Of a stretch of DNA of 64,000 bases, positions 12,801 through 22,327 are shown in pieces. The DNA lies in assembly GCF_964340395.1 (NCBI RefSeq), contig NC_135569.1, positions 2,086,400 to 2,150,399 on the forward strand, written 5' to 3'. The notes beneath the pieces were generated by a model, which worked only from the letters and a program-made list of their open reading frames with translations, made no database searches and was not told where the DNA came from. The position numbers and the translations under genes were made by a program. Each line of letters begins with the position of its first letter. The first letter of the stretch is position 1. The DNA is from Glandiceps talaboti. Taxonomy: Eukaryota > Hemichordata > Enteropneusta > Spengelidae.

Positions 12801-14398
12801 TCTGTTTTACAGATACCTTTGACAAAGTTCTCACAAAGATGAAGGTTGGGGCAGGAGTTCTTACAAGGCTTCATATTCTTGTAGTCAGCACACACTTTTG
12901 GGAGTGATATCTTAGCAAGATTTATTAGCTCATCTTCACCAGAGTTGATAAGCTTCAATCTTCTAAGTAGAGTCTCGTTGTCTTTAACATGAATCTTATG
13001 TGATTTCCTGCAACTGCGTCGACCTTTGCAGACACCACTCAAAAAATCTCTACAGACATGAAGTTGTTTACATTTAGGTGACTTGTTACATTTGTTTAAC
13101 TTCTGATAAAAATGACAGAGCATAACATTTAGTCTTTTTCCACTTCCATGAGGAATGACAGCACCATCGGTATTCTCCTCATTTTCAACATCTCCCTCCC
13201 CATCATCTCCCTCTCCCTCTGCATTTATTTCTTTTTCTGTATCTTCTTCGACGCATTCCTCAAGTCTGTTACCAAAACTCTTTGTAGTGATGGCATCATC
13301 AGAACGTTTTCCTCCCTGATAACTCTCTTCATCATCTGTGTCTTCATCTGAGGACAGTTCTTCTTCAGTATCATCTTGCACATCTTCTATTGACTGATTG
13401 TCTCCTAAACTTGTCTCTTCATTCTCCATTGATGAAGATTTAAGATTTCCAGACACACCATGTAAATGATCAGCTGAAGGTGCGCACACACTTTCCTCCA
13501 ATAAGTCATCATCAGAAATTGCTGTAATTAGTTTATTGTCGTCAGTTTTGCTCCCTTGAAGGTCAATGCTATCTGTGCATGCATCTTTAAATTCATTTCC
13601 AGTTTGGTTATCTTGACTTTGATGCTGGTTTGTGACACCTTCAGTAAGTAGGACAGTACTTAAGATGAACTCAGTGTTAGGAGTGATTGCCTCAATCTTA
13701 TACTTTGTCAAGATTTTCTTATTGTGTGGAGCTTTGACATTATGGAAACGTCCGCATGGTTTATCCATTATACATACACCTCTGACAAAGTTTTGACACA
13801 GATGTAGCTGCAGACAGGGGTCATCCTGACACGGTGCCTTTCTGTTGTAGTCACCACACACTTTAGGAAGAGAATTCTTGGTAAGATTAACAAGCTGTTC
13901 TTCAGAGTATTTGACAAGCTTCAATTTTTGCAGGAGCTGCTTGTTGTCTTGGGTGTGAAACTGGTGTGATTTTTTGCAATTGCGTTCTTTGCTGCAAACA
14001 TCACTCAAAAACTCTCTGCAAACATGGAAGTGTTTACAGTTGGTAGACTGGTCACATTCATTCTGTGTTTGATAGGAATGACAGAGCTTGATCTTCAAAC
14101 ACTTGGTGATTTGGCTATCTCTTCTGTTATCTGACACAGGTTTATGATCAACATGTTCCAGATGTTCTTCTAAACTTCCACCTGAAGTGGTGTTATCATT
14201 ACTTCTGGAACTACATGGAATACCAGAGATACCATTATTTTCTTTATCATGTGCAGCTTCTTTAATATCTTCATCTTCCTCTGAAGTTATTTCTTGTTCT
14301 GCATCATCATCATCATCATCTACATAACCTGTCTGTCCTCTGATACCAACACTACAGATAGTGACAGAGTCACCAGTACTGTTGTTGTCCTGTTGACG

Positions 14399-14449
<51 letters not shown>

Positions 14450-16033
14450 TTCATCATCATCATCATCATCATCATCATCTGCCTCGTCCTCTTCAGTCAT
14501 TTCTTGTTCAGTATCACCTTCTACAGATTCCCTCTTTCTCCTAATATCAACACTATTTGTAGTGACAGACTTAGAGTCACCAGTAATTTTTACATCCTGT
14601 TGGCTTTCCCTGTTACCATCTTCCAGCTCAGCATTATCCGTTCCGTTACCAGGTACTGGTATGTCCTTGTCCTGTGCACTATCACTGGTAAAACAACCAT
14701 CAGTAACTGTAGTCTTCTGTAAGCAGTCACTCTTTTCTCCAACTTCTAATACATTCTTCTCCTTTTTAATATTTCGTTCCATGAATTCACTTGGCCTGTT
14801 GTTCCTCATTATGGTCATTTCCTTTTCTGCACTTTCTCCAACAAATTTGGTAGTTATATGGTTATTATGTACACTAAAATTGTCTGGAGTGGTAGAGCAA
14901 TTGATGGATTCTTCAGCATGCACATCTTCCCCTTCGTCTTCCTTTTCCACTGGAATCACTTTTTGTTCTCCATCTTCAACAAAGTCATCTGGCCTCCCGT
15001 CAGGAAAGACAGAGGCACCATGATGTTCTTTGCAAGGAAAATTTTCCATACCATTACCATCGTTCTTTCCAAGTGGAACTTTGTGTTTTCCATCTTCATC
15101 AGTCATTTTGTTCAGAAACAGAGAGACATAATTACTTTCTTTGCTCGGCAAATCTTCGTCAACATACTCCTCCTCATCATCATCATTGCTATCTTTTTCT
15201 TCTTCACCTTCTCCAGCATCTGTGTTGCCAGGGTGTTCACTATTAAAAAGCTTCTTCAAATATTGCCATCTTCCCTCATCAAAGGTATATTGCTCTTGCT
15301 CCAGACAGCCAGGTAAAATCGTGGCTAACAAGTAATGCAACGGTTGAGTATTGGTTGAAAGGCCATATATTGAACATATCTTTATATCCCGTGGATCAAA
15401 AATTTGATGGGAAAGAACACATGGGATTCTGCACTTTCCTAACACATGCCTCTGACAGAGATGTAAATACGGACATGATGGTGTTCCACATTGGTGCCAG
15501 TTGTACTTGTAACATACTTCTGGGAAGGACAATCGCACAAGAGAGCGTAAATCTTCTTCACTCCTCTCTGCAAGTTTAAATATATCTAAGACATTTCTGT
15601 TTTCCTCGCAACCGATACGATGCTCTTTCTTACATTTATTATCTTGACAAACACCACTAAAAACATTTCTGCAAATATGCAATCTTGGACACTTACGGCC
15701 TAACTCACATCCACTTTCTTGCTGGTAGAAGTAGCAAAGTTTGACACCTAGCACAAGGCTTACAATAGATCTTCCATCTGGATATTTCTTCCACATAAAT
15801 TTCTGTTGTTCCTCATTTGCAGGTACATTTTTGTTACTTTTGGCATCATCCAGGCTTTGCTCTTGCTTGTCAGTGTTTGATGTAACAGCATCAGGTCTTG
15901 TTTGAAAGGAGATGAAGCCACCCTTCTTAATCAGAAGTGATACCATTTCATCATCAATAGTCAATCTCTCTTTCTGCTTCATCTTCTTTGTCCCCTTTCC
16001 ATGTTTGGTTGTTCTGTTAGTAGACATTGCCAT
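4705..16033 (-). CDS. Multi-module CCCH zinc-finger PARP (ZAP/PARP12-like), 2,674 aa, CaaX end
   Basis: Five coding exons join in frame: 9483-16033, 8160-8385, 7402-7604, 6587-6805 and 4705-5530. Every junction shows AG acceptors and GT donors, mostly GTAAGT-like. Order of domains: six ZAP-type four-finger CCCH modules, one extra CCCH finger, two WWE domains, a PARP/ART catalytic domain with an H-Y-I triad (H2419, Y2451, I2518), and a repetitive Ser/Thr tail ending CVVM. In vertebrates PARP12 and ZAP (PARP13) bind CpG-rich or foreign RNA with one such module; H-Y-I enzymes are mono-ADP-ribosyltransferases. The ATG at 16,033 is chosen because an in-frame TGA lies at 16,061-16,063 and the context ATAATGG is favourable. 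Vertebrate relatives are under about 1,000 residues, so this protein is far larger. An antiviral or RNA-surveillance role is inference. Confidence 0.9.
4837..5100 (-). repeat. Coding tandem repeat, 96-bp unit, in PARP C-terminal tail
   Basis: The unit encodes 32 residues containing STSSYPASTSQGST and TPGSSSGQPSW and is present about 2.7 times. It keeps the reading frame (96 is a multiple of 3). 'ccatggatac' recurs 96 bp apart at 4925 and 5021. The product is low-complexity and probably a flexible spacer between the ART domain and the lipidated C-terminus. Confidence 0.8.
5865..5905 (+). repeat. Inverted partial copy of the exon-5 splice acceptor
   Basis: The plus strand here reads ctttcagggccaagaatc followed by aaatgaa. 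It matches, with few differences, the minus-strand sequence over the intron-4 acceptor and the first codons of exon 5 (5508-5545). The two copies face each other about 340 bp apart within intron 4. Confidence 0.7.
5951..6320. repeat. 36-bp minisatellite in PARP intron 4, about 10 copies
   Basis: The unit begins 'tagatcttggaggggacaag' and continues with atctacgccctaatca. Copies are near-identical, with a few scattered substitutions. Because 36 is a multiple of 3 and the unit lacks stops in two frames, it produces two long overlapping open frames that are repeat artefacts. The array lies inside an intron of the minus-strand gene. Confidence 0.9.
6905..7075. repeat. Direct repeat, about 75-bp unit, two copies
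   Basis: Two adjacent copies share 'gcttgttgattggttggaca' and 'tcaatcatttggtcatcc' in the same order, inside PARP intron 3. Confidence 0.5.
7080..7165 (+). mobile_element. MITE family B, half copy
   Basis: The segment 'ccccttaggtcacaagtatt' followed by ttccttggctgaac and an attggggaataa end matches one arm of the foldback element at 40,128-40,290. Similar half copies lie at about 29,920-30,005, 49,655-49,760 and 52,316-52,400. Confidence 0.5.
7402..8385 (-). CDS. PARP gene coding exons 2-3: WWE domains
   Basis: Exons 8160-8385 and 7402-7604. The first WWE begins at the end of exon 1 (LPYQW...IEKAFCDE) and closes in exon 2 with INFDSMT and RIHRLST. The second WWE starts at QWVWYF (about residue 2240), continues across the phase-0 intron with the IESAY core, and ends with FSNMTQTN and KVRRRPVF in exon 3. 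WWE domains of PARP12/ZAP bind poly-ADP-ribose, and the second acts together with ZnF5. The two-WWE arrangement supports the ZAP/PARP12 branch rather than a generic PARP. Confidence 0.85.
8621..8990 (-). mobile_element. MITE family A, copy 2
   Basis: This near-complete copy lies in PARP intron 1, in the reverse orientation to copy 1. Its ends are 'aaggcctaaaaaaatataat' and 'ttttttttattaggtcta', with the shared interior aatggctgtacatctg. Confidence 0.7.
9483..16033 (-). CDS. PARP gene coding exon 1: six ZAP-like CCCH modules plus ZnF5
   Basis: This 6,551-bp exon encodes 2,183 residues. Each module has four CCCH fingers beginning with a C-x8-C-x5-C-x3-H-type finger (LCHFYQ-like start), a helical linker, a CGDYN-type finger and a LHLCQNFV finger, and ends with a conserved helix such as FILSTILL or YVLDTFIL. 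Approximate module residues: 95-241, 646-796, 969-1118, 1251-1401, 1549-1696 and 1897-2053. The last module is preceded by a winged-helix-like stretch (about 1833-1890) as in the ZAP N-terminus, and module 1 has a shortened version. A seventh finger at about 2122-2150 (CIDNILGKC...HHHC) matches the ZnF5 position of ZAP. Spacers are acidic or repetitive and presumably disordered. The exon ends in phase 2 at a GTAAGT donor. Confidence 0.9.
12300..12552 (-). repeat. Coding minisatellite, 42-bp unit x 6, between CCCH modules 3 and 4
   Basis: Six copies of a 14-residue unit (PRPIMPNSMIGHMA, with S/N and I/L variation) sit in the linker upstream of module 4. The 42-bp period keeps the frame. Variants at two positions differ between copies, so the array has expanded recently. 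Confidence 0.9.
14397..14482 (-). repeat. Coding (GAT)n run giving a poly-Asp tract
   Basis: ATC/GAT trinucleotides on the plus strand encode about 28 acidic residues (Asp with one Glu) in the spacer between modules 1 and 2. Shorter Asp runs occur near 14,310 and 10,770. The length is likely polymorphic. Confidence 0.85.
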
Positions 16034-16079
16034 TATACTGTTTTTCACCACAGATTGGTGTCACTTCTCTTTTCCACAC
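16034..16079 (-). other. 5' UTR part of PARP exon with upstream splice acceptor
   Basis: A pyrimidine-containing tract ending CATTTTAG lies directly upstream (AG at 16,080-16,081), and an in-frame TGA follows before the ATG. This suggests that a non-coding 5' exon lies further upstream at higher coordinates. Confidence 0.5.
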
Positions 16080-16439
16080 CTAAAATGTTCAATGAAAGTA
16101 AAAGTATACTTTGTTAATGAAAATTCTTATAAACACATTTTAAAAATGAAATTATCCATTGATCTATATACCAAAAATATCAACACAGCTCTCTTTCCTT
16201 GTACATGTAAATCTGCACTTCAAGAAATGCATTTTGCGAATAGTTCAAACAACGGCCTGCATAAATTATATTTTATTTTGTAATAAGAAATGTAGTTTGC
16301 CCCAGGCTGGAACATAAATCAAAATTGACATTTAGAAAATAGTGCCAATGACATTGTAGCACAACTGTAAAGATTTTTAAAATGTTTACCCACATGCTGA
16401 TCCATGCTAGGTATAGGTTTTCATTTGCTGAATGATTAT

Positions 16440-16870
16440 CCAGTTGCCTATTCAACCCTGTTGTTATTCAAATGCAATATAAACGATGATTTGGCTGTTG
16501 CTATGGGCCTAGTCTTGTTGCTAGGTATATTTGCATACATTTTTTGAATGTCTACTCATTTGCTTATAAATCCCTGTTGTTATCATTGCAATATATACAT
16601 AATCATGTGGCAGTTGCTATGGGCATGGTATTGTTGCTAGGCATATTTGCATACACTTTCTTTGAATGTTTGTTCCCTTGTCTAAGAATCCCTGTTGTTA
16701 TCTTTGTGAAATACACCATTGTTTGGCTGTTGCTATGGGTGTGATCATGGTTGCTATATATATTTGCATACATTTTTTGAATGTTTATTGACTTGCCTAC
16801 CAGATGACATTATGTGGCAAAATATACTGGCGTTGGGTTGTTGCTAAGGGCATGGTCATGGTTGCTAGGG
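16440..16870. repeat. Diverged tandem repeat, about 115-bp unit, 4 copies
   Basis: Each unit contains 'cctgttgttat', 'tttggctgttgctatggg', 'ttgttgctag' and 'atatttgcatacattttttg' in the same order, with diverged spacers. Confidence 0.65.
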
Positions 16871-16879
16871 TCAACTGTG

Positions 16880-17455
16880 TCAAAATATTTTGAACAGAAT
16901 CTGCAGAAAAACACTTCTAGAAACATCTCACTAAATTTCAGTCTGAGATATGTTATTGACCAAAATTCACATTTTTACACCTAATTTGCATATCACTGAT
17001 GAGATCATTTTATGTTTGAATATTTCTTCATCTATACATCCCCATAGAATTTCAGCCCAATCTGCTCGGTAGTTTTGGAATGAAAGATTTTTTACCAAAA
17101 AGACACATTTTTAGCCGTAATTAGCATATTACTGTTGGAATCATCATGTCATGAACAAATCCTAACCTACACACCCCTAAAAATGTCCCCACCAAATTTT
17201 AGACCAATCTGCTCAGTATTTTTTGAGTTTAAGTCTTTTGACTAAAAATTACATTTTTTGACCCAAATCACACACCTGTGATCATTTTGCTTTGAACAAT
17301 TTCCCAACCAAACACCAAAAGTTGTATCCCCACCAAGTACCAAGGCAGTCGGTATGGTGGTTTTGAGTTTAAGTCATCCACACACGCATGCACGCACGCA
17401 CACACCACCCATGCATGTACGCAGGCATGCACAGACAGACAGACAGACACTGTAC
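16880..17455 (-). mobile_element. Dispersed repeat of internal near-repeats ending in (ACAG)n
   Basis: Three internally similar blocks of about 120-130 bp carry 'ccaatctgctc.gta.tttt', 'gagtttaagtc' and 'aatttgcata' phrases. The whole ends in cacgca and a (ACAG)n tract. It has the look of an old interspersed repeat. There is no coding potential and the family is not identified. Confidence 0.4.
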
Positions 17456-17867
17456 CATAGCACTACTGAATCTTAACAGTTCAGTTGTACTAAAAATGGT
17501 TTCTGTACTGTAATACTAGATAATTCACAACAGCTGTGTATATAATTACAGTATCATTTGCCCATGTTTTTCTCATTTAGTCATTGACAACCCTGTCTAT
17601 GATTCAGCCAAACAAAATGTGAATAACATGGGGGGGGGGGCTTAGTCCTGAAAACTGAAGATGAGGAGTAGTGACAACAACCTTATCTGCTATGTTGTTT
17701 CACATCAATTTTTCAAGTAAAAAGCCATAATAAATTAACACCTGTTGAAAACATCCAGTTCACTGAAGAAATCAATTGATTCTAGACGAAATATTTAGAC
17801 AAGGTAACATTTCCTGCTTGTGATAAAATAATCTTTATATCCTGAAACTGTGGAGGGTCTCGCGCAA

Positions 17868-17972
17868 ACCACAGCTGTTATTTCTGTGACACTGTGGAAT
17901 AATGAGACTCTGGCATCTTATTGACAGCGTGTTTTGGACGGTGTCGTAAAAGAGGCTGTGGTTTGCGACGAT
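17868..17972. repeat. Imperfect hairpin with 12-bp outer stem
   Basis: 'gcaaaccacagc' near 17,883 and 'gctgtggtttgc' near 17,955 are inverted copies separated by about 60 bp. This is possibly a remnant of a small foldback element. Confidence 0.45.
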
Positions 17973-18288
17973 TTCAGGGTCTATGATGAAACCAAGCTGA
18001 TGAAGCTATTCAAATCCATGAAAAAATTATTTTAAGAATTAAAAACCCAAAATAAACACCCCGATCCTCATATAGAACACATGCATTTTGTCATTGTCAA
18101 ATTTGTATGCACTAATCCATGCAAAATGTTAAGCATGTATCAAGAAATTGCCTGATAACCAAAAATCATTAATTTTGCCCATAGAGCACGGTCTATGTTT
18201 TGCCTAATTACCAAAAAATCATAAAAATATGCAAATTAGAATTAAACATACATCCATTATACCTACCTAGAAATACATATCTACCTAG

Positions 18289-18574
18289 AAATACATACAT
18301 ACATACATACATACATACATACATACATACATACATACATACATACATACATACATACACACACACATACATACATACATACATACATACATACATACAT
18401 ACATACATAAATACATACATACATACATACATACATACATACATACATACATACATACATACATACATACATACATACATACATACATACATACATACAT
18501 ACATACAATGATACATGCATGCATACACACATACACATACATACACGGACAGACAGACACACAGAAAGACAGAC

Positions 18575-18633
<59 letters not shown>

Positions 18634-18635
18634 CA
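18289..18635. repeat. (CATA)n then (ACAG)n microsatellites
   Basis: About 215 bp of nearly uninterrupted CATA repeats are followed by about 90 bp of ACAG repeats. Confidence 0.95.
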
Positions 18636-19738
18636 CAATGTGGACATACACAATCATCACTACTATGGTGTTAGTCTCAAAAGCAAAGTGTACATTTTCA
18701 AATTTGATAATGAAAGTAATATTTGTCTTGTAATTAATATCAATTTAAAAAAAATATTTGAAGATAAATAATTTTTTTGGTAAAATACAAACATTGATTA
18801 TTATGCCTCATGAAAAACATTCGTGAAAACTGAAATATGGATACAGACTATCTTCTTTCACTTTGAAGCGGAAATGTGGAATTTGTATTGTACAAAGTTC
18901 AGAACAAGGTCACGCCATTTTACATTATCTTGTTTTCACATTGCAAATTAGCACAATTTGAAATTAGAATATGTGGCTGAGAATCCTATATCTTTAATAG
19001 CAACAATATTTGTAAAATTATTTTACTATTATTAATTATTTCACCACCACCACGTCGCCGCCGCCGCCACCACCACCGCCACCGCCTTCGATCTACGTCT
19101 AGTCTATTCAAGTCTCTCCTTTCACGTTATATTGAATGTCAGGAGTCACATATCGCAGTCTTTGTTATACATACAATGTAAAAACAAGACTATGTCTCCT
19201 GATACAACTAGGCCCAGTATGGTATACTTCGTATCAAAATGTCGATTTACAATCACTAGTCCTGTTTGCAGACGGACTACGTCAGGACTCGATTCGGACA
19301 CACGTACGGCCCAAATCAGATACAGACGTGCGCTACGTAACATAGATCATGACGGCGGGCCGTCACACTCACAGTTGCTCGCGACGTGGGCATTCATTTT
19401 TAAAACTTTAAAGTGATTAATTCTAATTTACCTTGAATGGACAATCAGGTAGTTTCATTAATATCTAGAAGACATTATTGCCTGCAGCCGTACCACTGCT
19501 ACCGTCGCCAATTCCGACTAAAAAGGAGGTGCTGGTTACCGCGACCGCAGCTCTGCGAAGCAAAGTGCTGACTTCTAAAGTTCTATTCAGCTCTGGGGAA
19601 ATTCCTAGAAATGTAAAAATAAACAGACTTTAACAGTTCGTGGAATTCCCATGCTAAGTGAGTCATTGTTCCATGGAAATATCAAATCTTGGGTTATAGT
19701 CAAGGTACAGGTGTAAAACCCCAGCGTAAAATACTTAC

Positions 19739-19870
19739 CTTCAAAATATCGACTGTTACAATTATACTTCCAAGTTCCATGCTGCAGAGTTCCTTCGCTC
19801 ATATCAATCTGAAAATTATGTCGCCGAGTCCGCGTCGTCTGCCACTGTGATAGCACGCCACCAGTGTTCT
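19739..19870 (-). other. Candidate non-coding first exon of the PARP gene
   Basis: On the minus strand a GC-richer stretch ends TTTTGAAG followed by a strong donor GTAAGT at 19,733-19,738. Joined to the acceptor at 16,080 it would form a 5' UTR that contains a short upstream reading frame terminated before the main ATG. This rests on one donor and position only. Confidence 0.3.
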
Positions 19871-20137
19871 GATTCTAACAAACGTTTGTTTTTATTCGCA
19901 TGACTCTTGTATTTTAATCATGTACTCGTTGCTATGGGATTTACGTTGCAATGTTTTCCCTTGCCATATTTCTAAAAATAATAATCCTACATCCTTCTGC
20001 AGAGGTAAGTTGGTCTCCAAAACAAACGCTTAAAATAAAAAAATAAAAACTAAACAAAACAATAACAATGCTACAAACTTGCATTTTCGGTAACTTTTAA
20101 GTTGCACAAGGCTCTACCCCGGATTGTTGACATCACC

Positions 20138-20140
<3 letters not shown>

Positions 20141-20181
<41 letters not shown>

Positions 20182-20196
20182 CGCGTGCGTGCGTGA
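20141..20196. repeat. (GT)n/(GC)n microsatellite
   Basis: An alternating purine-pyrimidine run of GT followed by GC dinucleotides, of a type able to adopt Z-DNA. Confidence 0.9.
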
Positions 20197-20849
20197 AAAG
20201 TATGTAAAAAAGATGCTGATAGGACTGTGATAAATAAGAATTTAAAAGTAAAAAGTAATATATGTGTGCTTGCATGTGTGTAATCGTCCCAATGACGATT
20301 TTGTCAATAAAATAATTCACTATTTTAATAAAGTTGCAAATTAATTGATTCTGAATTTTGCAACTTTGCTAATATATACATTGCTTTTTTGCAGATTGGG
20401 AATATTCTCAAGAATTTATATAGCCCAATATAAAAACACAATTATATTGAATGGTACACTGTGCAGACTATTGATTTTGAAGGTGTGTCGTTCCTCGCAT
20501 GTGGACTAGGTTAAATTTAGTCATGTGATGTAGGTCAAAGGTTAACACGAATATTAGATAGATGATAAATAGTATAAATAGCGGATGTAGTAAACTCAAT
20601 TCATCAAGATTATTTTTGACAGCGTAATGTTTACACTAACAAAAACCCACCAATAATGAAAATACACGTATCTAACACTGATACTATTTTGAACAAGACA
20701 ATTCAGGTATATCCACTTTTATTTTGAATAAATCCAAATAATACTGGACAGTATCAAAGAAATTTGAACAAGTTATAAATACTTCAAGTCACGTGTGTAT
20801 TAGGTGTTGGACAAGGGCCAGTACCAACGATATGGTTGCTGGTATATGT

Positions 20850-20962
20850 TAATGATTAACATTTCTATGAAGTTAGATTTAACTGGTCGTGGGTGATTGG
20901 AAGTCTGTCGAACAATTATCAGGATTTTTGCAAAATTGTCAGAGTTTAACTGGATGCGTCAG
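20850..20962 (+). other. Candidate 5' exon of the plus-strand CCCH gene
   Basis: 'gatgcgtcag' is followed by the strong donor gtaagaat at 20,963. An acceptor 'ttaccattacag' ends at 22,292, just 35 bp before the ATG of the CCCH gene. A second possible donor (tctgcagag then gtaagt) lies at 20,005. The upstream boundary of the exon is not visible. Confidence 0.3.
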
Positions 20963-21149
20963 GTAAGAATGGACATATCACTCATAATCTTACACTTTAG
21001 GTCGCATACTGTCTGATATATTGTTTTGCGAAATGAGTAAAATAGCAAAATGAACACCAAGTTTGGGAAATATTAAATAGGAGACATATTTGAGATTGTT
21101 GTGACATATATTGTCATCACTTGTAGGAAGCTTTACAATAACACTACTG

Positions 21150-21419
21150 CGAGGTGGGTAGGTAGGCAGGTAAGTAGGGGGTGGCTGGTGGATGGATAGG
21201 TAGGTAGGCAGGTAGGTAGGTTCGTAGGCAGGTAGATAGACAGACAGACAGAGAGCCGGAGAGACAGACAGAGAGACAGACAGACAGACAGATAGATGGA
21301 CTGACAAACCGACATGTCAGGCAGGCAGCCTAACAGATGCGTGGATGGACGGATGAATGTAAGTATGTATGTATGTATGTATGTATGTATGTATGTATGT
21401 ATGTATGTATGTATGTATG

Positions 21420-21451
<32 letters not shown>

Positions 21452-21503
21452 TGTATGTATGTATGTATGTATGTACGTATGTATGTGTATGTATGTATGT
21501 ATG

Positions 21504-21535
<32 letters not shown>

Positions 21536-21631
21536 TGTATGTATGTATGTATGTGAATGTATGTATGTATGTATATGTATGTAAGTATGTATGTATGTAT
21601 GTATGTATGTATGTGTATGTATGTATGTATG

Positions 21632-21663
<32 letters not shown>

Positions 21664-21860
21664 TGTATGTATGTGAATGTATGTATGTATGTATGTATGT
21701 ATGTATGTATGTATGTATGTATGTATGTATGTATGTATGTACGTATGTATGTGTGTGTATGTATGTATGTATGTATGTATGTGTGTGCGTGCGTGCGTGC
21801 GTGCGTGTGTGTGTGTGTGTGTATGGATGGATGGATGGTTGGTTGGTTGGATGGATGGAT
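21150..21860. repeat. Compound (GGTA/ACAG)n and (GTAT)n microsatellite
   Basis: GGTA-like and ACAG-like runs (21,150-21,300) are followed by about 430 bp of GTAT repeats with TATG/GAAT interruptions, then GTGC and GGAT runs. It lies upstream of the plus-strand CCCH gene. Confidence 0.95.
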
Positions 21861-22327
21861 GGATCGAAATACGTGTTTAGTAATGTGTCACTATAATAAT
21901 ATCAATGTGTTAATAATCTACCCTGTCTACAAATTGCCCTGTGTTCATATAGGTCATATATATTTGCACCTGTAATGCAGCATAACGACAGCCTACCATT
22001 TCTATTCATGACTACATACCTAATGACTCCATGTGAGATTAGAGTCCAACATAATGAATGTTTGTAATAAGTTATGTATTGGTAAAATAGTGACAGAAAA
22101 AATTGTACGTCTATATCATCTAGGTTTTGCACTTATATTATATGAAGGTGACAGAGAGTCAGACTTTGGGTACAAATTGATTTTTTGAAAATAGTTTTAT
22201 GAACATGCGTCGAGAGATCGAGGGGAACTTGATTGGGCGAAACATTATGTGTCGACATGTCTCTAAGTAATATTAAAATATTACCATTACAGATCTGACT
22301 TGATTCAAAGTGGTCGAAAGTATAGCG

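Larger units (their letters stand above)
16080..22292. other. Region between the head-to-head PARP and CCCH genes
   Basis: About 6.2 kb without a convincing coding exon. It contains two repeat families (16,440-17,455), microsatellites at 18,289-18,635 and 21,150-21,860, a GC-richer patch at about 19,030-19,900 with several CpG, and candidate 5' exons for both genes. The short open frames at 18.2-18.7 kb and 21.3-21.9 kb are pure microsatellite. Confidence 0.55.

Noticed and set aside
14294-14722. Poly-Ile membrane-like plus-strand frame
   Set aside because: Antisense reading of the GAT run that encodes poly-Asp in the PARP gene.
18200-18771. Several open frames of 70-150 codons on both strands (YMCMYVC or HTYIHTY repeats)
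   Set aside because: Pure (CATA)n and (ACAG)n microsatellite translated in all frames. The same applies to frames at 21.3-21.9, 33.5-33.8, 41.85-42.3 and 45.4-46.7 kb.
19132-19416. Short frames in the GC-richer patch as coding exons
   Set aside because: Overlapping frames on both strands with no similarity. The composition fits a promoter or 5' UTR region better.
22310-22327. Upstream extension of the small CCCH protein from GTG
   Set aside because: The codon at 22,310 is GTG, not ATG. The first real ATG is at 22,328. Similar GTG starts were rejected at 16,051, 27,395 and 28,577.
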